From NCBI GenBank assembly GCA_965215615.1, contig OZ244068.1:62001-126000 (forward strand): a stretch of 64,000 nucleotides of DNA, read 5' to 3'. Source of the DNA: CBDATA01 sp965215615 (GTDB taxonomy: Bacteria; Acidobacteriota; Vicinamibacteria; Marinacidobacterales; Marinacidobacteraceae). The position numbers and the translations under genes are program-made. Below are positions 43,954-52,193 of this stretch, in pieces. Each line of letters starts with the position of its first letter. Position 1 is the first letter of the stretch. The notes below the pieces were generated by a model. The model made no database searches. It was given only the letters and a program-made list of their open reading frames with translations, and was not told the origin of the DNA.

Positions 43954-45462
43954 CTATTCCGCGCCGAGGGCCACGATCGGGTCCAGCCGCGCCGCGCGCC
44001 GGGCGGGGAACACCCCGGCGATCACTCCGACGAGGACTGCGACCAGCAGTGACAGCGCCGCGGTCAGCACCGAGAGATCCATCGCGAGGCCGAAGCCGCG
44101 TTCGACGAGGAGCGAAGCGATCACTCCCAGCGCGATTCCGAGCGCACCCCCGAAGGCGCCGAGCATCACCGACTCGGTGAGGAACTGGGCACCCACGTCG
44201 GTCGCCCGCGCTCCCATCGCCATCCGCAGGCCGATCTCGCGGACCCGCTCGCGCACCGAGAGCAGCATGACGTTCGAGATCCCGATGGCGCCGACGGTCA
44301 GCGAGACGAGCGCGATCGCGAGCAGCAGCGCCGACATGGTCCGGCTCGACCGTTCGAGCGTCCGGGCGAGCTGCGCCAGGGTCGTGCGTTCGAGGTTCGG
44401 GATGTTCCCGGCGAGGGTGCGCGCCACATCCGGATGGAGACCCTTCGAGAGCACCTCGGAAGCCTGGGTGGTCACCGTGAAATCGTCCGGCATGGCATCG
44501 AGGATGCCGTGGCGCTCGCGGAGCAGCCCGGTGATGGACCGGGCCACCCGGGTCACTTCGCCGGACGAGGCGGCGGTGACCGTGATGGAGTTGAGGTTGG
44601 TCACGTTGAGCAGGCGGTGGATGGTGGTGAACGGCGCATAGACCGCGTCGAACTCGTCGTCGCCCGGCGCGCCGGGGTTCATCCAGTTGCTGCTCACCAC
44701 CACCCCGACCACCCGGAACGGCTGGTTCCAGATCGTGACCTCCCGCCCGACCGGATCCTCGTCCTCGGCGAAGAGCCGGTTCCGGACGACATCGCCGAGC
44801 ACGACCACCTGCTCGGCGCGGCCGAGCTCCCGCTGGCTGAAGAACCGCCCGTGCTGGATCGAGAACGAGCGCCGGATGTCCACGAGATCGGTTTCGGTGC
44901 CGTGGAGGCGGGTGAACCAGCGGCGGTCTTCGCTGAAGATCCGGACGCTCTCGTGCACCCCGGAGGCGGCGCTCGCCACCCCGTCCAGCCGGGAAATGGC
45001 CTCGGCATCGTCCTGGGTGAGAGTCGCCGCCGCCCCGAGCCCGGCGGCCGAGTCCCCGAGCCGCTCCGCCGCGGTCGGGTGGTCGTGCTTCTCCATCGGG
45101 TCGTTTTCCGGATGGGCGAACGCCACCGGCTCCAGCTTCCGGATGAGCCGTTCGAGCCGGCCGTGCCGGACCGGGACCTCCGTCCCGCCGACCGGGCGCT
45201 CACCCCGCGTCCGGTAGTTGCCGGCGGTCACCTCGATGATGTTCAGCCCCGCCGCCCGGACCTGGCGCTGGATGGAGTTCTGGGCCCCGCGGCCGAGCGC
45301 GATGGTGGTCATCAGCGCGGCGACCCCGATGGCGAGTCCGGTCAGGGTGAGCCCGGCGCGAAGCGGATAGCGCCTCAGGCTCTGGCCGGCGACTTCGAGC
45401 GCGGTGTCCCGATCCGTCGGGCGCCGGGGTCTATTCGTGCGTTTCGTTCCGGATGCGTCCAT
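43954..45462 (-). CDS. MacB-type ABC transporter permease
   Basis: 502-residue FtsX/MacB-family permease. The first helix is near residue 40 (AGLTLTGLAIGVAALMTTIA), followed by a large periplasmic domain of about residues 65-360 (MacB_PCD type, with EQVVVLGDVVRNRLFAEDED). The C-terminal FtsX domain has three helices and the signature LSVRERVREIGLRMAMGARA. It works with the ATPase encoded just upstream, whose gene it overlaps by 32 bases, in mechanotransmission-type export or lipoprotein handling. No adaptor (MacA) gene is next to it. The Nramp gene follows almost immediately. Confidence 0.9.
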   Translation of the reverse strand: MDASGTKRTNRPRRPTDRDTALEVAGQSLRRYPLRAGLTLTGLAIGVAALMTTIALGRGAQNSIQRQVRAAGLNIIEVTAGNYRTRGERPVGGTEVPVRHGRLERLIRKLEPVAFAHPENDPMEKHDHPTAAERLGDSAAGLGAAATLTQDDAEAISRLDGVASAASGVHESVRIFSEDRRWFTRLHGTETDLVDIRRSFSIQHGRFFSQRELGRAEQVVVLGDVVRNRLFAEDEDPVGREVTIWNQPFRVVGVVVSSNWMNPGAPGDDEFDAVYAPFTTIHRLLNVTNLNSITVTAASSGEVTRVARSITGLLRERHGILDAMPDDFTVTTQASEVLSKGLHPDVARTLAGNIPNLERTTLAQLARTLERSSRTMSALLLAIALVSLTVGAIGISNVMLLSVRERVREIGLRMAMGARATDVGAQFLTESVMLGAFGGALGIALGVIASLLVERGFGLAMDLSVLTAALSLLVAVLVGVIAGVFPARRAARLDPIVALGAE

Positions 45463-46144
45463 CTTCGATCTCCACTTGCCGGGTGGCGTATCGGGCGACC
45501 TGCCGGTCGTGGGTAATCATCACCACCGTCAGCCCCCGTTCCTTGTTCAGCCGGGCGAACGTCCCGAGGATTTCCTTGCCGGTGCCGGTGTCGAGGTTGC
45601 CGGTGGGCTCGTCGGCGAGCAGCAGCCGCGGCCCGTTGGCGAGCGCGCGGGCGATGGCCACCCGCTGTTGCTGGCCTCCCGAAAGCTGGTTCGGCGCATG
45701 TTCGAGACGATCGGCGAGTCCCACCGCCGCGAGCGCTTCTCCGGCGCGCCGCCGCCTCGTCTCCCGCGGGGGTTTGTCCGCCCGGTAGAGCATCGGCAGC
45801 TCCACGTTCTCGAGCGCCGATGCCCGGGCGAGCAGGTGGAAGCTCTGGAAGACGAAGCCGATCTCCTCGTTGCGGATGCGCGCCCGCTCGTCCGGGTCGA
45901 GCCGCGAGACATCCCGCCCCATCAGGCGATAGACACCGGAAGTCGGCTGGTCGAGGCACCCGAGGATGTGCATGAGCGTGCTCTTCCCGGAGCCGGACGG
46001 CCCGAGCACCGAAAGGAACTCGCCTTCCGCGATGCTCAGGCTGACCCCCCGGAGCGCCCGCACCTCGTGGCCCTCCCCGAGCACATAGGTCTTCGCGAGA
46101 TCCCGAACCTCGATGGCGGGGCGGTCGTTCGCGCTCACAGGCAA
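45431..46144 (-). CDS. MacB/LolD-type ABC transporter ATPase
   Basis: 237-residue ATPase with Walker A (VLGPSGSGKSTLMHILGC), Q-loop (GFVFQSFHLLARAS), signature LSGGQQQRVAIARALANG, Walker B (LLLADEPTGNLDTGTG) and H-loop (VVMITHDRQVARYA). These are typical of the LolD/MacB/FtsE group. It energises the FtsX-type permease that overlaps it. The start is TTG at 46144, or GTG 6 bases later. A small lipoprotein gene lies 18 bases upstream on the same strand. Confidence 0.94.
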   Translation of the reverse strand: MPVSANDRPAIEVRDLAKTYVLGEGHEVRALRGVSLSIAEGEFLSVLGPSGSGKSTLMHILGCLDQPTSGVYRLMGRDVSRLDPDERARIRNEEIGFVFQSFHLLARASALENVELPMLYRADKPPRETRRRRAGEALAAVGLADRLEHAPNQLSGGQQQRVAIARALANGPRLLLADEPTGNLDTGTGKEILGTFARLNKERGLTVVMITHDRQVARYATRQVEIEDGRIRNETHE

Positions 46145-46162
46145 ACGCCGAAGTGTATGGGC

Positions 46163-46591
46163 TTACTCGTCGGGTGCGAAGGGCAGCCCGCGCACCAGAT
46201 CCTCCCCGTACCGGACGTAATAGAGGAACGCCATCTCCACTTCCCGGTCGGTGGGCGGCCGGCAACCGACCATGACTGCGCAGTGCTGGCGAAGCTGGAT
46301 CGAATGCTCGCCGCCGCCGATCGGCTCCCGGACCACGGTGAAGCCCCGGTCGTGGTTCTCGGTGACCGGCGGGTAGGTCTGGAGGACGACGTCGGTGACG
46401 AGTTCGAGCGGGAAGCGCGAGTAGTTGGCGATCCAGACCTGAGCGCGCCCCCATTCCTCTTCGCAATCGTCGAAGCAGATGACCTCGTAGCCGATCCCGG
46501 CGGCGGGATAGAGCGCGTCCACCACCATCGGGGAGGTCGCGCAGCCGCCGAGCAACAGCGAAAAAAGCAGGACGGAGAGTCGGTGATTCAT
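46163..46591 (-). CDS. Small lipoprotein, unknown function
   Basis: 142-residue lipoprotein with signal MNHRLSVLLFSLLLGGC-A. The mature part has paired cysteines in VICFDDCEEEWGR and HCAVMVGC, likely forming disulphides, and a beta-rich middle (AQVWIANYSRFPLELVTDVV). The ATG at 46591 is preferred to an in-frame TTG at 46609 because it gives a proper signal peptide. It precedes an ABC ATPase and permease of the MacB/Lol type on the same strand, so it may be a client or accessory of that exporter. No known family is recognised. Confidence 0.62.
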   Translation of the reverse strand: MNHRLSVLLFSLLLGGCATSPMVVDALYPAAGIGYEVICFDDCEEEWGRAQVWIANYSRFPLELVTDVVLQTYPPVTENHDRGFTVVREPIGGGEHSIQLRQHCAVMVGCRPPTDREVEMAFLYYVRYGEDLVRGLPFAPDE

Positions 46592-46624
46592 GGCTTCCGG
46601 AAGGCGCAAGGGGTGTGCCCGCCG

Positions 46625-48238
46625 CTATCCGAGCGTCGGGGCGAAGGCCGGGGCGCGGCGGTGTCCGGTCGCCTGCTCGAAGCCGTAGGCGATGCGGATC
46701 AGCGTCGGCTCGCTGAAGGCGCGTCCGAAGAACGAAACCCCGACCGGAAGCCCCGAGACGAAGCCCATCGGCACGCTGATATCCGGATAGCCGGCGATCG
46801 CCGCCGGCCCGGCGCTGCTGCCGCCGTCGAGCCGATCCCCTTTGATGTGGTCGGTGACCCACGGGAGATCCCGGGTCGGGGCGACGATGGCATCGAGCTG
46901 GTGCTCGTCCATCAGCGCGTCGATGCCCTCCTCCCGGTTCCCGCGCTGGATCGTCCGCACCGCGCTCCGGTAGGTCTCGTCGGTGAGCGGGCCGCGGGCT
47001 TCGGAGGCGATCATGCGCTCCTGGCCGAAGTGGGGCATCTCCCGGTCCGCGTTCGCCTCGTTGAACGCGATGATCCCGGCGAGAGAGCGCACCGGAGCCT
47101 GGTCGCCGAGGGTCGCGAGATACGCGTTCAGGTCGTGCTTGAACTCGTACTCGAGGACGATCAGCGGGAGTTCGTCGTTCCAGGCCGCCTGGGCGAGGTT
47201 CGCCGGGTCCACGACGACCGCACCGCCGTCCCGCATGGCCTGGATCGCATCCTCGAAGAGCGCGGTGACCCGTGGATCGAAGCCGGTGAAGCTCCGGGCC
47301 ACGCCGATCCGGGCTCCGTTCAGCCCCGCCGGGTCGAGGAACTGCGAGTAGTCGGTCTCGAAGCGGCCCTCGCTGCGCGAGGTGGCCTCGTCGCGGGGGT
47401 CCACTCCGACCGCCGCTCCGAGCAGGATCGCCGCATCGCGGACGGTCCGGGTCATCGGGCCGGCGGTGTCCTGCGAGTGGGAGATCGGGATGATTCCCGA
47501 GCGGCTCCAGAGCCCGACGGTGGGTTTGATGCCCACCACGCCGTTGCTGGACGAGGGGCACATGATCGAGCCGCCGGTCTCGGTTCCCACGGTCAGCGCC
47601 GCGAGGTTGGCGGAGGCCGCCGCGCCGGAGCCCGAACTGGATCCGCAGGGGTTTCGGTTCAGCGCATAGGGGTTGCGGCACTGGCCGCCGCGGGCACTCC
47701 AGCCGCTCGTCGCACGTTCGCCCCGGAAGTAGGCCCACTCGCTCATGTTCAGCTTGCCCAGCAGGATCGCGCCGGCGGTGCGCAGGCGCTCGGCCACGAA
47801 GGAGTCGCGCGGCGGGATGGAGCCTTCGAGTGCGAGCGACCCCGCGGTGGTGGTCATGCGGTCGTGGGTGTCGAGGTTGTCCTTGAGCGCGACCGGGATT
47901 CCGTGGAGCGGGCCCCGGATCTCGCCGGCCGCCCGCTCGGCGTCGAGCGCATCGGCGATTTCGAGCGCGTCCGGGTTGATCTCGATGTAGGAGCGGAGTT
48001 CCGGCCCCTGCCGATCCAGCGCTTCGATGCGGCCGAGATACGCCTCGGTGATGGAGCGGGCGGTGTGCTCGCCGGATTCCATCATGCGCCCGAGATCCTC
48101 GGCGGTGACCTCGTCGAACTCGAAGGGCGGGACGGCGGTTTCGGGCGCGGCAGGTGGCGCGGGCGGGGAACAGGCAGCCCCCGCAGTGAGACCGGCCCCG
48201 CCGGCCGCCGTGGTCTTCAGGAATGCGCGTCGGTTCAT
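46625..48238 (-). CDS. Amidase-signature hydrolase, Tat/lipoprotein exported
   Basis: 537-residue amidase of the AS family (Ser-cisSer-Lys triad). The Lys is in GIPVALKDNLDTHD, the cis-Ser in GTETGGSIMCPSS, and the Gly/Ser-rich signature NPCGSSSGSGAAASANLAAL is present. The N-terminus (MNRRAFLKTTAAGGAGLTAG then ACSPPAPPA) is a twin-arginine signal with a lipobox-like Cys, so the enzyme is probably anchored outside the cytoplasm. Length and motif order are normal. Members hydrolyse many amides; the substrate is not evident. The gene is divergent from the ATPase at 48311, with 72 bases between starts. Confidence 0.92.
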   Translation of the reverse strand: MNRRAFLKTTAAGGAGLTAGAACSPPAPPAAPETAVPPFEFDEVTAEDLGRMMESGEHTARSITEAYLGRIEALDRQGPELRSYIEINPDALEIADALDAERAAGEIRGPLHGIPVALKDNLDTHDRMTTTAGSLALEGSIPPRDSFVAERLRTAGAILLGKLNMSEWAYFRGERATSGWSARGGQCRNPYALNRNPCGSSSGSGAAASANLAALTVGTETGGSIMCPSSSNGVVGIKPTVGLWSRSGIIPISHSQDTAGPMTRTVRDAAILLGAAVGVDPRDEATSRSEGRFETDYSQFLDPAGLNGARIGVARSFTGFDPRVTALFEDAIQAMRDGGAVVVDPANLAQAAWNDELPLIVLEYEFKHDLNAYLATLGDQAPVRSLAGIIAFNEANADREMPHFGQERMIASEARGPLTDETYRSAVRTIQRGNREEGIDALMDEHQLDAIVAPTRDLPWVTDHIKGDRLDGGSSAGPAAIAGYPDISVPMGFVSGLPVGVSFFGRAFSEPTLIRIAYGFEQATGHRRAPAFAPTLG

Positions 48239-48310
48239 GCTTGGCTCCCCGTCAGTGGAGGATACCGATGTGGAGCCGGGGATGTCGGCAGGACTGCTAG
48301 TCTCGCTCGC

Positions 48311-49423
48311 GTGACTGCAGCCGCCTTGAACCCGTATCGGCCTGGCCGGGGCGTTTTGCCCCCGCTGCTCGCGGGCCGGAGCGTGGAACTTTCTGTCGCG
48401 GAGCGAAAGCTCGAAGAACTGATCGCGGGCCGGGTGCCCTCGCAGGATCTCCTCCTGCATGGACCCCGGGGTAATGGGAAGACGACGCTCCTCATCGAGA
48501 TCGCGCGTCGGGCCCGCAAGCTCGGCCTGCGGGTGGAGAGTCTTTCCGTGGATGCGCTGACCGACCGGGAGAGGCTCGTGAAATATCTCCAGGAAGCTGC
48601 CGGTCTCGCCCGAGGCGGGATCACCGGAGTTCAGCTTGCCGGGATGGGTGCCACCGCGGAACGAGCCGCGCCACCGGAGAACGTGGGCCTCTTGTTCGCC
48701 GCCTGGATTGCTTCCGCGGACAAGCCTCTCGTGCTCCTCCTCGACGAGGCGCACGCCATCGTTCCCGAAGAAGCGCGCCCTTTCTTCGACGCTGTTCAGA
48801 CAGCGAAGTCCCGTCCTTCACCGTTTCTCGTGGTTGCGGCTGGAACTCCGGGCGCGCCTCAGGCTCTGCGACGGGCCGGAACTTACAACGAGCGCGGTTT
48901 CGAGAAAGTGCGGGTCGGCAGGCTCCCCGCCGCGGATGCCGAGACCGCCCTTCGCGAACCGGCGAGACATTCGGGGCGGGCATTCCACGAAGACGCACTC
49001 GCCCTGCTGGTGGAGGAGTCGCAGGGCTATCCCTACTTCATCCAGCTTCTCGGCCTTGAGTCCTGGAATGCGGCTGCGGGGGCCGGAACGATCACACTGG
49101 CGAGCGTGAAAAAGGCGTTGCTTTCCACCCGGGTGGTCATCGATGAGTTCTACGAAGAGCGGTTCGACGAAGCGTGGCAGCACGGGGTCAGCGGGGCGCT
49201 CGCTCCGTTGGCGCAGCATGTCCTCGAAACCGGAAGCCCGCTGACCGATTCGGCTCTGGTCTCCATTCTCGAACGGCTGACCGAGGAAGGAAGAGTTGCG
49301 GGCGATGTGGTCGCGTTACGCAACGAGCTCCGCGATCTCGGGATTCTCTGGCAGACATCGCCGGCGACCTGGGAGATGGGAATCCCGAGCTTCGCCGACT
49401 ACGTGCTGCGCCGGGGCCGGTAA
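48311..49423 (+). CDS. Orphan AAA ATPase, ORC/Cdc6-like fold, paralogue B
   Basis: 370-residue ATPase related to those at 31842 and 51094. N-terminus NPYRPGRGVLPPLLAGRSVE; Walker A LLLHGPRGNGKTTLLIEIAR; Walker B KPLVLLLDEAHAIVP; sensor-like FLVVAAGTPGAPQALRRAGT; then EESQGYPYFIQLLGLESWNA; C-terminal LRDLGILWQTSPATWEMGIP. The family is recognisable end to end, including the motif at the very C-terminus. The start is GTG at 48311; reading further upstream is only an open shadow of the divergent amidase gene. A DUF4143 ATPase begins 35 bases downstream, which might form a pair. The role is unknown. Confidence 0.84.
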   Translation: MTAAALNPYRPGRGVLPPLLAGRSVELSVAERKLEELIAGRVPSQDLLLHGPRGNGKTTLLIEIARRARKLGLRVESLSVDALTDRERLVKYLQEAAGLARGGITGVQLAGMGATAERAAPPENVGLLFAAWIASADKPLVLLLDEAHAIVPEEARPFFDAVQTAKSRPSPFLVVAAGTPGAPQALRRAGTYNERGFEKVRVGRLPAADAETALREPARHSGRAFHEDALALLVEESQGYPYFIQLLGLESWNAAAGAGTITLASVKKALLSTRVVIDEFYEERFDEAWQHGVSGALAPLAQHVLETGSPLTDSALVSILERLTEEGRVAGDVVALRNELRDLGILWQTSPATWEMGIPSFADYVLRRGR

Positions 49424-49458
49424 ACCGAACCGGCTCTCCGTATTTATTCACACCCTGG

Positions 49459-50694
49459 ATGAATATCATTCATGGCGTGAATCAATATTCAGAGCGACTT
49501 GCCGCCAGCGATCTCCGCGAGCGGCTGCGGGTCATGCCGGTCGTCGTCGTCACCGGTGCTCGCCAGACCGGCAAGACCACGCTGACTCGCAACCTGGTAT
49601 CTCCCGAACGGCGTTACGCGAGCCTCGAAGAGCCGGAAAGCATCCGGCTCGCCCGACGCGATCCACAGGTTCTGCTTGGCGACGCCCCCCTCACCCTCGA
49701 CGAAGTGCAGCGCGTCCCCGAAGTCCTTTCGGCGATCAAGACCGCCGTGGACGAAAGACGGAATCCGGGGCGGTTCCTGCTCACCGGCTCGGCAAACCTC
49801 CTGCTCATGCGCCGGGTTTCCGAATCGCTGGCCGGGCGCGCGACCTATCTGACCCTCTGGCCGATGACCCGACGGGAACAGCGGGGAAGCGGGCGGGCCG
49901 GCCTCTGGAGCGAGCTTCTCGGTGCTCCTGCGGACGAGTGGCCCGAATTGTTGCGGGAGGAACCCGGCGAGCCGGAGGACTGGCGGGCGCTCGCCCGGCG
50001 TGGTGGTTTTCCGACACCCGCCCTCCACCTCCGAAGCGCCGCCGAGCGACGAATCTGGTTCGAAGGCTACGAACGGACGTACCTCGAACGCGATCTCCGC
50101 GATCTGGTCCAGGTCGCCTCGCTCGGGGACTTTGGAATGCTCACCCGCGCTGCTGCCCACCGGCTCGGCGCGATCCTGAATCAGTCCGAACTGGCCCGGG
50201 ATGTCTCGCTCCCCCAGCCCACGGCGCATCGTTACCTGAACCTGCTCGAAACCTCCTATATGGTCGTGCGTCTTCCCGCGTACGCCCGGAATCGGACGAA
50301 ACGCCTCGTCAAGTCGCCCCGCCTCTACTGGAGCGATCCGGGGCTCGCTCTCCATCTCGCCGGAGACCCCGAACCGACCGGCGCGCATCTCGAAAACATC
50401 GTCCTGCACGATCTTCTCGCGTGGTGTGAAACCCACCCGGCTCGCGTGGGTCTCTTCTATTGGCGGACCGTCGGCGGAGCGGAAGTGGACCTCGTGGTCG
50501 AAGCTGGAGGCCGCCTCCTGCCCATCGAAGTCAAAGCGACGACCCGCCCCGGCTTCGGCGATGCCCGGTATCTGATCACCTTCCGGCGGGAGTACCCGGA
50601 GGAAGCGCTCCCCGGCCTCCTGCTCCACGACGGCGACGCCGTTCGCTGGATCGCCGACGGTGTCCTCGCCGCGCCGTGGTGGCGGGTGGTCTGA
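49459..50694 (+). CDS. AAA_14/DUF4143 ATPase B
   Basis: 411-residue ATPase of the same class as that at 37450 but only distantly similar. Walker A VVVTGARQTGKTTLTRNLVS, Walker B APLTLDEVQRVPEVLSAI, FLLTGSANLLLMRRVSESLA, a conserved GGFPTPALHL and YERTYLERDLRDLVQVAS, and the nuclease-like end FYWRTVGGAEVDLVVEAGGR then LPIEVKATTRP. The catalytic-like Asp, Glu and Lys of the PD-(D/E)xK fold are present. The start ATG at 49459 lies in an AT-rich patch with inverted repeats that could be an operator. Function is unsettled for the family. Confidence 0.88.
   Translation: MNIIHGVNQYSERLAASDLRERLRVMPVVVVTGARQTGKTTLTRNLVSPERRYASLEEPESIRLARRDPQVLLGDAPLTLDEVQRVPEVLSAIKTAVDERRNPGRFLLTGSANLLLMRRVSESLAGRATYLTLWPMTRREQRGSGRAGLWSELLGAPADEWPELLREEPGEPEDWRALARRGGFPTPALHLRSAAERRIWFEGYERTYLERDLRDLVQVASLGDFGMLTRAAAHRLGAILNQSELARDVSLPQPTAHRYLNLLETSYMVVRLPAYARNRTKRLVKSPRLYWSDPGLALHLAGDPEPTGAHLENIVLHDLLAWCETHPARVGLFYWRTVGGAEVDLVVEAGGRLLPIEVKATTRPGFGDARYLITFRREYPEEALPGLLLHDGDAVRWIADGVLAAPWWRVV
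49461..49490. promoter_or_regulatory. AT-rich inverted repeat at the DUF4143 ATPase start, possible operator
   Basis: GAATAT (49461-49466) and ATATTC (49485-49490) are inverted with 18 bases between them, and TTCACACC/GGCGTGAA forms a second, imperfect dyad over the same patch. The start codon lies at its edge. It could allow autorepression, but the symmetry is short. Confidence 0.28.
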
Positions 50695-50703
50695 AGGCTC
50701 GGA

Positions 50704-50985
50704 TCAGAACCCCTTCGCGCGGAGCATTCGGCCGATGCGCCGGTTATGGGCGTAGTACTCCTCTTCCTCCCCGTTCTCGTGGAGCCGCAGATGCCGGTCG
50801 TTGGTCATCCGGTGCGTCGCGTAGAAATCGAGGTACTCACCGCGTTCGTCGCTGCCGAAGATCCAGCGAACGGACCATCCGGCCTCGAAGAGTTTGCCGC
50901 GCTTCCGCTGCGCGACGTCATCCTCTGGCAGTTCGATGCCCCAGTTCGAGAAATACCGGGCGAACGCCGACCTCTGCCGCTCCAC
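50704..50985 (-). CDS. Hypothetical protein, 93 residues, acidic-basic
   Basis: Convergent with the DUF4143 ATPase and divergent from the next AAA ATPase. Product: SAFARYFSNWGIELPEDDVA, then KLFEAGWSVRWIFGSDERGE, YLDFYATHRMTNDRHLRLHE and ending RRIGRMLRAKGF. The Trp/Tyr/Phe-rich middle suggests a compact beta-fold, and the tail is strongly basic. The GTG at 50985 is the first plausible start in frame; the open frame extends further upstream without a better one. I do not recognise a family. Its position between ATPases makes it a candidate partner. Confidence 0.6.
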   Translation of the reverse strand: MERQRSAFARYFSNWGIELPEDDVAQRKRGKLFEAGWSVRWIFGSDERGEYLDFYATHRMTNDRHLRLHENGEEEEYYAHNRRIGRMLRAKGF

Positions 50986-51093
50986 GGTGGCGATGGAACC
51001 TTGTAAATCGAAAATGCTGCTTTCGATCGGGCAAGATGTTTTGCTCCACGCGAGCGCGATGATCCGGGCAGAAACTGCTACCGTGGCCGAAGG

Positions 51094-52191
51094 ATGAACC
51101 CTTTCCAACCCGGCGCGGGTGCGCGGCCGCCGCTCCTCGCTGGCAGGGATCGGGAAAAAACGCTGGCGAGCGAGCTTTTCGACCGACTGGAGATGGGAAG
51201 ACGGCCCTCGCAAGGGGTGCTGTTCTTCGGTCCGCGGGGGAACGGGAAGACCAGCCTGCTGGACGAGATCGCGGATAACGCTCGCGAGCGGGGCCTTCGG
51301 GCCGAAGATCTTGCGGTCTCATCTTTCGGGAGCCCGGAGGCGCTGATCGCGGGCTTGCAGGAAAAGGCCGGGCTGAACCGCGCCCGGTTCCAGGGTGTTC
51401 AGGTTGCGGGGGCGGGAATTTCGGTTCAGCCGGAATTTCCCCCGGCGGATGCTGCGGATCTGCTTGGCCGCTGGATCGGCCTCGACAACGTGCCGCTCGT
51501 GATCCTGTTGGACGAGGCGCACGCGATTCCCGCCGAACCGGCCCGCATCCTCTTCAGTGCTTTCCAGACGATCACCCGCCGCGAATTGCCGTTCCTGCTG
51601 CTGGCCGCCGGGACTCCCGACGCGCCGCGTCGCATCCGCGAGGCGGGCACCTTCACCGAACGGATGTTCCGGCAGGTTCCGGTCAACCGGCTCCCGCGGG
51701 ATGCGACCCTTCGGGCGCTCCGCGAACCGGCGGAGAACGCCGGACGGCTGATCACGGACGATGCCGCCGCATGGCTCGCCGAGCGGTCTCAGGACTATCC
51801 GTACTTCATCCAGTTGCTCGGTGGCGCAGCCTGGGAGGCCGCGACGCGCACGGATGTGGACGAAATCGGTCTTTCGACAGCGCAAGCGGGAGCGGCAGCC
51901 ATTCGCCCGGACATCGAACGCTTCTACTCGGCGCGATCCAACGAAGCGCGCGAACGGGGCGTGTATCGCGCACTGCGGCCGTTGGCCCGGCTCATCACCG
52001 AACGCGAGGGAAAACTCGGCGACGACGACCTCGATGCGTTCCTTGAGACGGAGTCCGGCACCATGTCCGAGGCTGAGTTGCTTGCGGCGCTGACCGACTT
52101 GGGGGTGCTGTGGGAGTCACCCCTTGGCCGATGGGAAATGGGAATCCCGAGTTTCGCGAATTTCCTGTTGCGCCCCGGGCACCTGCAATAG
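51094..52191 (+). CDS. Orphan AAA ATPase, ORC/Cdc6-like fold, paralogue C
   Basis: 365 residues. N-terminus NPFQPGAGARPPLLAGRDRE; Walker A LFFGPRGNGKTSLLDEIADN; Walker B VPLVILLDEAHAIPAEP; sensor-like LPFLLLAAGTPDAPRRIREA; ERSQDYPYFIQLLGGAAWEA; C-terminal LTDLGVLWESPLGRWEMGIP. It is closest to paralogue B at 48311, about 3 kb away, sharing nearly every motif, so the two look like a local duplication now separated by other genes. Neither motif loss nor frameshift is seen. Its partner and function are unknown. It stops 2 bases before the convergent HpaD-like gene. Confidence 0.84.
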   Translation: MNPFQPGAGARPPLLAGRDREKTLASELFDRLEMGRRPSQGVLFFGPRGNGKTSLLDEIADNARERGLRAEDLAVSSFGSPEALIAGLQEKAGLNRARFQGVQVAGAGISVQPEFPPADAADLLGRWIGLDNVPLVILLDEAHAIPAEPARILFSAFQTITRRELPFLLLAAGTPDAPRRIREAGTFTERMFRQVPVNRLPRDATLRALREPAENAGRLITDDAAAWLAERSQDYPYFIQLLGGAAWEAATRTDVDEIGLSTAQAGAAAIRPDIERFYSARSNEARERGVYRALRPLARLITEREGKLGDDDLDAFLETESGTMSEAELLAALTDLGVLWESPLGRWEMGIPSFANFLLRPGHLQ

Positions 52192-52193
52192 GT

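Noticed and set aside
45404..48310. Upstream extension of the AAA ATPase at 48311 across the amidase and ABC genes
   Set aside because: The extension is antisense to clear genes and lacks any domain; the ATPase family starts at the NPYRPGRG motif just after the GTG at 48311.
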